64,000 nt of DNA from CAVPKN01 sp963832835 (GTDB lineage Bacteria > Chlamydiota > Chlamydiia > Chlamydiales > JAAKFR01): contig CAWHVD010000001.1 in assembly GCA_963832835.1 (NCBI GenBank), positions 558,001 through 622,000 of the forward strand, read 5' to 3'. Position 1 is the stretch's first letter. Each line of letters starts with the position of its first letter. Below are positions 43,892 to 52,108 of this stretch, piece after piece. The translations under genes and the position numbers were made by a program. The notes under the pieces are model-generated. The model did not search any database, was not told the DNA's origin, and was given only the letters and a program-made list of their open reading frames with translations.

Positions 43892-44743
43892 TTACTCTGG
43901 AATAAGTTCTGTTGCTGTATTGATTTCCAAAAAATTTGATTTACTTACTACTTTGCGACCACTTTTTCTCTCTAATTCTTTTCTAGCATTCCCTGCGATG
44001 TCGCCACCCTCATGTGCTGCTTTCAGATTGTCTCGCAATCCTTGAGCATCTTTTTGTACTGCAATTTCTGTTGTTGAGGCTTCTCCGAGCATCGTAAAAA
44101 TCAATTCAAGATCGGTCATATGATCTCTCAAATTTTGATTTTTAAGATTTTTTAACTTCTTGTGTTCAGAGGGTTTTAAACCAAAGGTTGCTTCGGAAAT
44201 CTCAGCAGTCAAAATAGCATATTCTTTCTGCTCTTTTACCCCTCTTTTTTCCCATTCATTCGTCAATTGTGCTCGAATGGCTATGCCTCGCATCCTCTTT
44301 TCGATCCAATCGTCTGGATAGCCTTTAGCTTTGTAAATGGCTCGACTTCTTTTCGTTGCAAGTTCTGGATCTTCAATTTCTTGAATGCGTTCATAGCCCA
44401 CTTTGGCAAGCCACCGCTTCAGAGGTTCGGCCTTTGGAGATGGGATGGACTGAATGATTCTAAATATGGTTTCTGTATTGGCCGTGTCGGTCTCCCGCAT
44501 TTTATCGTCCGGAGCCATCATTTTCAACTGTACGATTTTTTCGTACAGTTGGTTAAAACCCTCATTTTTAATGAGTTTTGATTTTAAGTCCGACCAATAT
44601 CGTCGAGGATTAGTACTTCCAGTCAAAACTTCAATGATGTCAGTTATCGAGAAATACCATTCGTCTTGATAGATAGCTTTTCGGATTTCCTTTCCCCTAA
44701 AAATCGCAATTTTTGATGACGTCTGTTCCAGTTGATTATCCAT
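43892..44743 (-). CDS. BRO-N (phage antirepressor type) domain protein
   Basis: Starting at ATG 44743 with AGGA five nt upstream, giving 283 residues. The N-terminal BRO-N domain has IRKAIYQDEWYFSITDIIEVLTGSTNPRRYWSDLK (split in the protein by no gap), the middle is PLKRWLAKVGYERIQEI, and the C-terminal half is basic and helical ending in KAAHEGGDIAGNARKELE. Such genes are common in phages and in mobile islands and are DNA-binding regulators. The gene at 44751 lies 7 nt upstream, so both are co-transcribed. Confidence 0.82.
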   Translation of the reverse strand: MDNQLEQTSSKIAIFRGKEIRKAIYQDEWYFSITDIIEVLTGSTNPRRYWSDLKSKLIKNEGFNQLYEKIVQLKMMAPDDKMRETDTANTETIFRIIQSIPSPKAEPLKRWLAKVGYERIQEIEDPELATKRSRAIYKAKGYPDDWIEKRMRGIAIRAQLTNEWEKRGVKEQKEYAILTAEISEATFGLKPSEHKKLKNLKNQNLRDHMTDLELIFTMLGEASTTEIAVQKDAQGLRDNLKAAHEGGDIAGNARKELERKSGRKVVSKSNFLEINTATELIPE

Positions 44744-44750
44744 AGAAATC

Positions 44751-45011
44751 CTATTCGATATGTTTGAATCGTGACTGAACTTGGCCATCCAGCGTAATGC
44801 TTTCCAAGAACATGCTTATTGGACGTATCCAAACGTCTTTATCCCCATATTGCGCTTGATAAACTACACTTTCTTCCAGCGTTTCGCTGTTACGTCCCAC
44901 GCACAAGATTCTGTAACGCTTACCTTTGTAGTGTTCGTATATTGCCCCCTCTGCAAGCAATTTAGCTTGGGCTGAAAGGGGTTTAAGAACTTCTTCTATT
45001 ACAGTTGTCAT
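44751..45011 (-). CDS. DUF1653 protein
   Basis: An 86-residue protein with the DUF1653 core: IYEHYKGKRYRILCVGR, SETLEESVVYQAQYGDKDVW and RPISMFLE. The function of the domain is unknown. It is placed immediately upstream of the BRO-N gene and the two are likely one unit. The 45012-45267 gap to the divergent HTH gene contains no evident gene. Confidence 0.85.
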   Translation of the reverse strand: MTTVIEEVLKPLSAQAKLLAEGAIYEHYKGKRYRILCVGRNSETLEESVVYQAQYGDKDVWIRPISMFLESITLDGQVQSRFKHIE

Positions 45012-45267
45012 ATGTCAGCAATTCCCACTGGAGGTATTTCTGTTTGAGAAGCAATGGGTTGGAAAATGCCGTTTCGTAAACTTTTTTCATTATTTTCTTT
45101 GGCAATCAAATACTTAACGTCATTTTCAGTGGGAACCGCTGGTCATATGTCCGCTAATTTTTTGAGAAATCATATTCGGTGTTTCATTTAGTACTCAAGA
45201 GAAAACAAGATTTATACGTAAGAAAAATTAAAACATATGATAAAATCTATTTTATAAGACTATCTAT

Positions 45268-45582
45268 ATGAAAGACATCTCTATCAAAGAAGAATTTATC
45301 CGTTTACGTGCTCGAGGGCACTCTCTTGCTGAAATTTCCCAAAGGTTAAATACCTCAAAGCCGACTCTTCTTAAGTGGCATGAGGAGTTTGAAAAAGAGA
45401 TTAACAATTCTCGTTTTGAAATTTTTGAATCACTCATCGAAGAGCATAAACTTGCAAAGAAGCATAGGGTAGAAGCTTTTGGGAAATTACTACAAAAGTC
45501 GTTGGTTGAGTTGGATAAAAGAGATTTCTCTTCCCTTCCTACTAAAGAACTTTGGCAGTTGGTTCTTTCTCTAAATAGATAA
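45268..45582 (+). CDS. small helix-turn-helix protein
   Basis: A 104-residue protein whose N-terminus is an HTH of resolvase/terminase-small-subunit type (LRARGHSLAEISQRLNTSKPTLLKWHEEF), followed by charged helices (EEHKLAKKHRVEAFGKLL; KELWQLVLSLNR). It may be a regulator or accessory factor of the recombinase whose remains follow 4 nt later in another frame. Function inferred from the HTH only. Confidence 0.7.
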   Translation: MKDISIKEEFIRLRARGHSLAEISQRLNTSKPTLLKWHEEFEKEINNSRFEIFESLIEEHKLAKKHRVEAFGKLLQKSLVELDKRDFSSLPTKELWQLVLSLNR

Positions 45583-45586
45583 TCGC

Positions 45587-45968
45587 ATGAGAGCAAAAAA
45601 TACAAAAGCAGGCATTTTTAGAGCCTTAAAAGAGGGATATTTCCCCTATGGCACACCACCTAGAGGGTATTCAAAAGATTATAATACTCCAAAAACACCT
45701 CTTCTTGTACCTAGTGAGGAAGCAGAGATCATAAGAGAGGCTTTTGAGCTGTTTGCAACAGATCATTTATCGATCGAGGATGTGCGCAAAGCCACTGCTA
45801 AGAAAGGTGTTAACATCGGTAAATCTCAATTTAGCTTAATGTTACGCAATCCTGTTTATGTGGGGAAAATTTTAGTTCCAGAATCAAAAGAGACTCCCGG
45901 ACACTTAATCAATGGCATGCACCAAGGGATTGTTTCTGAAGAGACTTTCTGGAAAGTGCAGAAAATTC
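45587..45968 (+). pseudogene. large serine recombinase, N-terminally deleted, 5' part before IS66 insertion
   Basis: Encodes the 'Recombinase' domain of a large serine recombinase (FPYGTPPRGYSKDY; EEAEIIREAFELFA; SQFSLMLRNPVYVGKI; SEETFWKVQKI). The catalytic resolvase domain that should precede it is absent; the frame opens only at 45587 after a stop. At 45968 the IS66 element begins and the reading frame ends shortly inside it. The rest continues at 48348. Removing the IS and one TSD restores a continuous frame. Confidence 0.85.
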
Positions 45969-46004
45969 GTAACCGTCTAATCTAGACATGTTGACGGAGA
46001 AAAA

Positions 46005-47624
46005 TCAAGTGGTAGTCTGTTTGCGGCTGGCAAGCCACTGATCTGGAAGAAGCTCATGTAATCTTTGAGCGCTATGTCCTAGAAGCCTGCCAAAAATATC
46101 CTCTAAATACTCTCTGGGATTGATACTCAGACCACGACATGTTTGCACTAGAGAAAAAAGTATTGCCCCAGCCTCTCCTCCTGCTGGACTGCCGAAAAAC
46201 AGCCAGTTCTTACGCCCAATAGCTAATGGCCGCACCGCTCTTTCAGCTACGTTATTGTCCAGGCGAGCGAATGGATGTTGGGTATAGTTTTTCATGTAAG
46301 GAATCAGCCCAGAGAAATAACCGAGAGCCTCTCTTAGTTTAGATTTGGGCAATACTTTGCCTGATACTAGCTTGGCTTTGATCTTCTCGATGAGCTCGTC
46401 AATAATGGGGATTTCTTTCTCCTGGCGGATTTGCAGTCTTTCTTCCTCTGATCTAACCCAAGCGACTCTTTCTAGCATAAACAAGTACTTGATCTTGCGT
46501 AAAACCCATGCTTGGAAAGGAGCATCCGTTTCGGCCTCGAAAAACTTACGACGTATATGACTCCAGCAGGGACACCAGATAATCTGTTTCTTCTCAGCCA
46601 GTCTTTCATAAGCTCCATATTTATCTGAGTGCAGCACGCCATGATACCCTTTTAGAATATCCTGCACATGATCATGGCTGCGACTCTCACGAAAATCATA
46701 AATTCTGTAAGGAGGATCAGCTGCACTTCCTCCTACTACAACCCACATGTAGGCTAGTTTGCATTTTTCTTTCTCCTGGAGCTTGACGGGGATTTCGTCG
46801 ATGTAAATGTTTTCACTTTTCAGGACATGTTTTTGCATCTCCTCATAAAGAGGCTGGAGGGCCAGCCCTGTTCGGATCACCCATTGAGAAAGAAGCTTGC
46901 GGCTGATGACCACTCCTTGCCTGCCCATAATCTCCACGATGCGGTAAAGAGGGAGGTGATCGACAAATTTCTGGGTGATGATCTCAGCGAGTAGGCTATT
47001 ATCTGCACGGCATTTGGGTAAAATGCATTCAGGCAGATCGGCTGTGAAAATCCCAGCATCTTCCTTTTGGGGATGGGCATATTTGGGCCGGATGATCTCT
47101 TTTATAAAGTAGCTGCCCGGCTGATGGGCTAATTTGTAAGAGACTTCCCTACCGATTTGGACGAGAGGCTCTCCTGTCTCAGGGCAAACTTTTTTGTCTT
47201 CAGGCAAGTCCAAAACAATGGTTTTTACGGGCAAATCGGGATGTAGAGCAATCTTGTCTTTACCATCCCGGTGAGGTTTTCTGGTATGCGCTGCTACATT
47301 TTTTTTCTTTTCTTCGATGGCTGTTTGAAGATTTTCAAATCCTGGAAAAGAGAGTTGTTCTTGGTCGAGGTCAGCCACGACTCTTTCAGAGCGCTGACCG
47401 AAGATCTGGCGTTTAAACCATGAGAGTTGTTCTTCAAGATGGGCAATATCTTGATCTTTTTGGGCAAGACAATGATCTTTCTCAGCTATATTTCGATCCT
47501 TTTGATTAAGACTATGATTTTTCTCGGCAAGAAGGTTATGTAGATTGGAAATTTCGGCTTGTAGCTTATCTATCAGATGGATTTCTGCTGTTTGCATATG
47601 AAGAATTTTACCCAAAATACTCAA
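46005..47624 (-). CDS. tnpC: IS66 transposase TnpC
   Basis: A 539-residue DDE transposase. It has an N-terminal coiled coil (about 20-75), a leucine-zipper-like and zinc-binding region (VCPETGEPLVQIGREVS), and the catalytic core with YIDEIPVKLQ, VLHSDKYGAYERL and the C-terminal RLDNNVAERAVRPLAIGRKNWLF block (E in AERAVRP). Full length. It cuts and joins the element's ends. Confidence 0.96.
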   Translation of the reverse strand: MSILGKILHMQTAEIHLIDKLQAEISNLHNLLAEKNHSLNQKDRNIAEKDHCLAQKDQDIAHLEEQLSWFKRQIFGQRSERVVADLDQEQLSFPGFENLQTAIEEKKKNVAAHTRKPHRDGKDKIALHPDLPVKTIVLDLPEDKKVCPETGEPLVQIGREVSYKLAHQPGSYFIKEIIRPKYAHPQKEDAGIFTADLPECILPKCRADNSLLAEIITQKFVDHLPLYRIVEIMGRQGVVISRKLLSQWVIRTGLALQPLYEEMQKHVLKSENIYIDEIPVKLQEKEKCKLAYMWVVVGGSAADPPYRIYDFRESRSHDHVQDILKGYHGVLHSDKYGAYERLAEKKQIIWCPCWSHIRRKFFEAETDAPFQAWVLRKIKYLFMLERVAWVRSEEERLQIRQEKEIPIIDELIEKIKAKLVSGKVLPKSKLREALGYFSGLIPYMKNYTQHPFARLDNNVAERAVRPLAIGRKNWLFFGSPAGGEAGAILFSLVQTCRGLSINPREYLEDIFGRLLGHSAQRLHELLPDQWLASRKQTTT

Positions 47625-47639
47625 AAAAATATAGAGTTT

Positions 47640-47987
47640 TTAGAGAGAAAAACGAGGTTGTAGCCGCTTGGGTGTAATGCCTTCCAAAAGCATGAGAAAG
47701 GTTCTACGATCTAAAACAGAGCTATTATCTTTCCAACGGAAAGATCCCTTCTCCAGCCGTTTGAAATAGATGACAAAGCCATCCTGATCCCAGAAGAGGA
47801 CTTTCATATGATTCTTACGCCGATTCAGAAAGATGAAGAAAGCTCCCGTGAGCAATTCTCCAGGGAAGAGTACTTCAATCTCAGCCATGAGACCATCAAA
47901 ACTTTTCCTCATGCTCACAGGATGCCGGCAAAGGAAAAGACGGGCATTGCCCGGAATGCTTAGCATGACCTCAGCGTTTCCAGACAA
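47640..47987 (-). CDS. tnpB: IS66 accessory protein TnpB
   Basis: A 115-residue IS66 Orf2 protein: FLCRHPVSMRKSFDGLMAEI and FIFLNRRKNHMKVLFWDQDGFVIYFKRLEKG. Needed for efficient IS66 transposition; biochemical role not established. It overlaps tnpA by 28 nt and precedes tnpC by 15 nt. Confidence 0.95.
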   Translation of the reverse strand: MSGNAEVMLSIPGNARLFLCRHPVSMRKSFDGLMAEIEVLFPGELLTGAFFIFLNRRKNHMKVLFWDQDGFVIYFKRLEKGSFRWKDNSSVLDRRTFLMLLEGITPKRLQPRFSL

Positions 47988-48256
47988 CGTTTAAGGGTAG
48001 CAGCATCAAAATGTTTTTCTAAGCGAACGGATATGCCTTTCATTTCAATGGTGATCCCGACATCTTTTGCTTCAGCAATCTCAATGAAACTCCCGCGACT
48101 AAGTGTTTTGGGGAAAAGACGCCTTTTCCAAGCGTAAAACAAATAAAGGGGAATTAGATTGTCTCGGCACCAATGCTGGATCGTGAGACCGCTGGCTTTT
48201 TGTTTCTGAATTCTCTCTTCCCACGTATGCCTGAGCTCAGTAGATGATTTGCGCAT
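47960..48256 (-). CDS. tnpA: IS66 accessory protein TnpA
   Basis: A 98-residue IS66 Orf1 protein with an N-terminal HTH (LRHTWEERIQKQKASGLTIQHWC, then LIPLYLFYAWKRRLF). Likely binds the element ends. First gene of the IS operon. Confidence 0.92.
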   Translation of the reverse strand: MRKSSTELRHTWEERIQKQKASGLTIQHWCRDNLIPLYLFYAWKRRLFPKTLSRGSFIEIAEAKDVGITIEMKGISVRLEKHFDAATLKRCLETLRSC

Positions 48257-48347
48257 GAAAAACCTCCTGGTTCTTTTTTCATGCCCCCAGACTGCCTTTT
48301 TCTACTGATTCAAGAAAGATGGGCAAATTAGACGGTTACGAAAATTC

Positions 48348-49132
48348 TAATCAACCGACAAAAGAAAAAAGTCTACACGACAATCAAGCAGAAAATTAGA
48401 GAAGAATTTCCCTTGAGGGGATTTTTAGTTTGCCCTTCCTGTGGCCATAACTGGACAGGAAGCATTTCAAAGGGCAATGGTGGCCAGTACGCCTATTACC
48501 ATTGTCAAAAGGGATGCCCAGCCAGTGTCAATGCCGTAGTGGCCAATGATGCATTTCTGACTTATTTGAAAACGCTTGTTCCTCCAGAAGAGGTCGTCTT
48601 GCTTTATCAAAAGCTTTTGAAGGAGATGGTGACAAATCGAGTGCATGGAAAGCAAGAGAGTCTCACTGGTTTGCGTAAACAGTTGGAGACACAAGAGAGC
48701 ACTCTACTGAAGATTGATCAGAAACGATTTATCTCAGAGGAGATTGATGCGGCAACATACCAACGACTTAAAATGCATGAGGAATCGGTCAAAGAAGAGA
48801 CTTTGCGGAAGATTAATGCAATTGAAACGCTTTCGGATCATGTTGAGCAGCATTGCAAATTTGGCATGAATGTTTTGAGTCACATGGATGTCTATTTCCA
48901 ACAAGGTTCTGTTGAACTCAAACAAAAAATACTTGGTTCGATATTCCCGGGAAAACTGGTCTTTGAGAAAGGAAAGTATCGAACCAGTGGTTTAAATCCA
49001 GCGTTAGCTCTTATCCTTCAGAAAAAGAGTGAGTTGGGTAGTGAAAAAGCCGGAAACACTGTCAGTTTTGAAAATGTTTCCGGTCGTGTGCCGATGATCG
49101 GACTCGAACCAACACTCTGTTGCCAGAAGTAG
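48348..49132 (+). pseudogene. large serine recombinase, 3' part after IS66 insertion
   Basis: Continues the recombinase across the insertion: joining ...QKI to LINRQKKKVY restores the frame. It carries the zinc ribbon (FLVCPSCGHNWTGS, then YYHCQKGCPA), a coiled coil (about residues 80-145 of this piece) and the C-terminal helical part. The end (GRVPMIGLEPTLCCQK) is read from inside the tRNA-Leu gene on the other strand, so the natural C-terminus may have been lost or the element sits at its integration site. Confidence 0.85.
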
Positions 49133-49171
49133 ATTTTGAGTCTACCGCGTCTACCATTCCGCCACATCGGC
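49089..49171 (-). tRNA. tRNA-Leu(CAA)
   Basis: An 83-nt gene. The acceptor gccgatg pairs with catcggc, the anticodon stem gtaga/tctac encloses ctcaaaa (anticodon CAA), and the long variable arm and ggttcgagtcc T loop are present. Discriminator A; CCA not encoded. Its 3' end faces the recombinase gene, which overlaps it by 44 nt. This is the border between accessory DNA and backbone. Confidence 0.95.
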
Positions 49172-49202
49172 AGGGGAAAGGGAACATCATAGAGGCAGGG
49201 GA

Positions 49203-50015
49203 TTAATGGCGCAAATAGTTTTGTGCTTGTTTAGGGTCAAAGGTGACCTTTGCGTTTGAATCACGATCCGTACGTACTTGGATGCCCAGGTAGGGGTAGG
49301 GATGTGTGTTGTCGCAATCGCGCCCTTCGTGCTCTAAGTAGAGTTTTATAAATAATTCTTTGTTGTACCAGGGTGGTGTGGAGACGTTGAGACCCTCTTT
49401 TTCATAGCGTTCGAACAGGGTGTATTCTTTGTTATCGGGGAAAGTTTCAGCGTAGTACTGCTGTATCAGGGGAATGAGGGGGAGGGGTTGATTTTCCAGT
49501 CCTTCGATGTAAAAATCGACCTCAGCTCCGATCATATGTTTAGAGCTCCAGTTGAAAGGGGAGTGATTTGCATAGGTGTTGTGCTTCGGACAGCAATGGC
49601 CACAGGTGATCACAACCCTTTTGCCGGTGTGCTCTTGAAGATAGTTGAGCAGTTCAATCAGGCAGGGATACACGAATTCCTGCCCATCTCGTATGGGTAG
49701 GCCATGTTTACGTCCGCCCTGGCAATCGAAATACTTGATAGGCTCTTTTCCGGTGGTGGCCTGGAGAAGCATGGGGTTTAAAGGATTTCCTTTGCATCGA
49801 AAAAATTCTTTGGTGATGCGCGGGAAGCCTCTGACGCACTTTCCTTCCCAGGGATAAGCGGCGCGTGTTTGAGGAATGGGTGGAGGGGGCTTAAAAAAAT
49901 ACTCATCCTGCAGGCGATAGACATATTCACCTTTTAGGTTTTGTTTGCGCAGCCTTTGTTCTTCTGAGGAACAAGAGGTCAAAGCAAGGGCAAGAAAGAG
50001 GAGCAAATAATGCAT
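49203..50015 (-). CDS. lipoprotein with M15-peptidase-like motif (CT465 counterpart)
   Basis: A 270-residue protein with a lipoprotein signal MHYLLLFLALALTSCSSEE. The middle contains CGHCCPKHNTYAN and SSKHMIGAEVDFY, which matches the SxHxxGxAxD zinc motif of VanY/M15 D,D-peptidases with E replacing one position. It might act on peptidoglycan or be an inactive relative. Location by synteny is CT465. Envelope-associated. Confidence 0.75.
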   Translation of the reverse strand: MHYLLLFLALALTSCSSEEQRLRKQNLKGEYVYRLQDEYFFKPPPPIPQTRAAYPWEGKCVRGFPRITKEFFRCKGNPLNPMLLQATTGKEPIKYFDCQGGRKHGLPIRDGQEFVYPCLIELLNYLQEHTGKRVVITCGHCCPKHNTYANHSPFNWSSKHMIGAEVDFYIEGLENQPLPLIPLIQQYYAETFPDNKEYTLFERYEKEGLNVSTPPWYNKELFIKLYLEHEGRDCDNTHPYPYLGIQVRTDRDSNAKVTFDPKQAQNYLRH

Positions 50016-50037
50016 GGCGAGGTTAAAATGTTATCCA

Positions 50038-50724
50038 ATGAATTGGATCAACCATTATCAACTTTTTCTATTTGATTTCGATGGAATCCTCGTGAACACG
50101 GAGGAATTGCATTATAAGGCCTACCTCAAAATCTGTGCCGATAGGGGATATGTTCTTGGGTGGGACCTGAAAACGTATATGGGGTACGCTCTCTTTTCGG
50201 CGACAGGTGTAAAAGAAGGGGTCTATCGGGCATTGCCTGAGCTGCAAAAAGAAGAGCCTAACTGGAACGTTCTCTACGAAGAGAAAAAGAAAGTTTATTA
50301 TGAATTGCTTCAAAGCGTGGGACCCAGCCTGATACCAGGTGTCGCAAGGCTTCTTGGAGCGCTGGAGCAAGCCGGGATCAAAAGGTGTGTGGTTACACAT
50401 TCACCGGGAGAACAGATCGCTTTAATCCGCTCTCAACATCCTGTGTTGAATACTATTGCTCATTGGATTACTCGAGAGCAGTATTCCCAGCCAAAACCCT
50501 CCTCGGAATGTTATCTAAAGGCGATTTCACAGTTAAAGGAGCCAGGGGATCGTGTGATTGGGTTTGAAGACTCTCCTCGGGGCCTGAAGGCACTTTTAGG
50601 GACTGAAGCGGAGGGGGTTTTAGTCTCGGATGTTTTCGATAAAAACGAGCTTCAGAGTATTGCAGAAGGGATGAATAGGTCTTTTTCACATTTTTCATCT
50701 TTTTCGGATGTGTTTAAAAAATAG
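50038..50724 (+). CDS. HAD-superfamily phosphatase (CT464 counterpart)
   Basis: A 228-residue HAD hydrolase. Motif I is LFDFDGILVNTEELH (D as nucleophile, second D, and N in place of the usual D of the DTE triad), motif II VVTHSPGE, motif III around QPKPSSECY and motif IV VIGFEDSPRGLKA. It belongs with phosphoglycolate phosphatase/beta-phosphoglucomutase. ATG 50038 is chosen because an earlier ATG would overlap the divergent lipoprotein gene's start. The 3' end overlaps truA tail to tail by 73 nt. Confidence 0.87.
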   Translation: MNWINHYQLFLFDFDGILVNTEELHYKAYLKICADRGYVLGWDLKTYMGYALFSATGVKEGVYRALPELQKEEPNWNVLYEEKKKVYYELLQSVGPSLIPGVARLLGALEQAGIKRCVVTHSPGEQIALIRSQHPVLNTIAHWITREQYSQPKPSSECYLKAISQLKEPGDRVIGFEDSPRGLKALLGTEAEGVLVSDVFDKNELQSIAEGMNRSFSHFSSFSDVFKK

Positions 50725-51449
50725 GCTGGATAGTCGACCTTCATCAAAAAAAGTCCTTTGGGGGCAGCTGCAGGACCCGCAACGCGCCGATCTTGAGCTA
50801 AAAAAAGAGATGGAATGTGCTCTTTAGAGCGTTTTCCAAGTCCTATTTCGAGCAGAGTGCCTACAATGTTGCGTACCATTTTGTATAAAAAACCATCTCC
50901 CTCAAATTCGAGTCTAATACCTCCCTCTTGAGGAACTAGTGTGAGGCGCTTTATGGTGCGCACGGTACTGATGACTTTGCCTCCCACATTCGCAAAAGTG
51001 GCAAAATTATGGGTCCCTACAAAGTCCTGAGTCGCTTCTTCTAAGAGGTGCAGGGAAAAGCGGTCAAAGCAAAAATGGTGGCGGAAGCGGCTGACAAAGG
51101 GATCGATCACTTTTTCCAGCCACAAATGATAATGGTACTCTTTTGAAAGGGCCGAAATTTGTGCGTGGAATGTTTCGAGAGTGGGCTCAAGCTCATAGAT
51201 GCGGATGTCATCAGGAAGCATGCCATTGAGGGCATGGAGGATTTGACGTACATTGCATGGGGAAGTGGTAGAAAAGTGGGCTGTTTGCCCACGGGCATGT
51301 ACTCCCGCATCAGTACGCCCTGCACCGATCACACGCAGAGGTGTTCTAAGTAAGGTAAAGAGCGCTTTTTCGATTGTTCCTTGAATGGAAGGACTACTCG
51401 GTTGGACTTGCCAGCCGCTATAGCGAGTTCCATCATAGGCAATTTTCAT
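50652..51449 (-). CDS. truA: tRNA pseudouridine(38-40) synthase TruA
   Basis: A 265-residue enzyme: MKIAYDGTRYSGWQVQPSSPSIQG, catalytic Asp in VIGAGRTDAGVHARGQ, FVGTHNFATFANVGG and FLYKMVRNIVGTLLEIG. It makes pseudouridine in the anticodon arm. Its ATG lies in an ATGA overlap with the ispD stop, which decides against a start seven codons upstream. Third gene of the lpxG-ispD-truA unit. Syntenic with CT463. Confidence 0.95.
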   Translation of the reverse strand: MKIAYDGTRYSGWQVQPSSPSIQGTIEKALFTLLRTPLRVIGAGRTDAGVHARGQTAHFSTTSPCNVRQILHALNGMLPDDIRIYELEPTLETFHAQISALSKEYHYHLWLEKVIDPFVSRFRHHFCFDRFSLHLLEEATQDFVGTHNFATFANVGGKVISTVRTIKRLTLVPQEGGIRLEFEGDGFLYKMVRNIVGTLLEIGLGKRSKEHIPSLFLAQDRRVAGPAAAPKGLFLMKVDYPAYFLNTSEKDEKCEKDLFIPSAIL

Positions 51450-52108
51450 CCGGAATTTGTAGTATACCATTCAGCAAAAGCCCAATCTTCGGGGGTTGTG
51501 ATTTTAATGTTTTGATAACTTCCCGGTACCAGATGAACAGGGTGTCCAATGAGTTCAGCTAGCGAAACATCATCGGTGACTGCAGTTTGGTGTATGTGTG
51601 CATAGGCAAAACCTGCCTCTAAGATCTCTTTTTTGAGCAATTGGGGAGTCTGAATTTCCCAAATCTGGGCGCGGTTTAAGGTGCGAGATACCCGGTTGCC
51701 TGACTGTACTTCTTTGAGGGTATTTTTGGCGGGCATGGCTAGAGAGGCTGCCCCTATATCTTTTCCCTCGTCGAACAGGTTTTGTACCATGGAAGGGGTA
51801 ATAAAGGGGCGGGCGGCATCATGCACAGCTACCCACTCTATTGTATCTGAGATTTGGCAAAGTCCGTTGTAAACGGAATCTTGTCTTTGCTCCCCGGGTA
51901 GGGCAAAGCGGACAGGGTAATGAGAAAAAAGGGAGCGGTAATCAAGAGGGCATACCACAACTACTTCTACCACTTGTGTGAGAGAAGCCAAAACCTCAAG
52001 GCTGTAGAGGGCCATGGGTTTGCCTTGTAGATGCAAGAATTGTTTAGGAACGGGTGCTCCCATACGAGAGCCTGTACCTCCTGCTAAGAGAATAGCGCCA
52101 ATTTTCAT
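51446..52108 (-). CDS. ispD: 2-C-methyl-D-erythritol 4-phosphate cytidylyltransferase
   Basis: A 220-residue enzyme of the MEP isoprenoid pathway. It has ILLAGGTGSRMGAPVPKQFLHLQG (CTP-binding), VAVHDAARPFI and AVTDDVSLAELIGHPVHLVPGS. The ATG at 52108 overlaps the lpxG stop (ATGA). Normal length. Syntenic with CT462 (ygbP). Confidence 0.95.
   Translation of the reverse strand: MKIGAILLAGGTGSRMGAPVPKQFLHLQGKPMALYSLEVLASLTQVVEVVVVCPLDYRSLFSHYPVRFALPGEQRQDSVYNGLCQISDTIEWVAVHDAARPFITPSMVQNLFDEGKDIGAASLAMPAKNTLKEVQSGNRVSRTLNRAQIWEIQTPQLLKKEILEAGFAYAHIHQTAVTDDVSLAELIGHPVHLVPGSYQNIKITTPEDWAFAEWYTTNSG

Larger units (their letters stand above)
45969..48339 (-). mobile_element. IS66-family insertion sequence, complete, 2371 bp
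   Basis: Terminal inverted repeats gtaaccgtctaat (left) and attagacggttac (right), beginning with the GTAA typical of IS66. The 8-bp sequence gaaaattc directly flanks both ends (45961-45968 and 48340-48347). It carries tnpA, tnpB and tnpC, all intact on the minus strand. The intact ends, genes and perfect duplication indicate a recent insertion. Confidence 0.97.
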
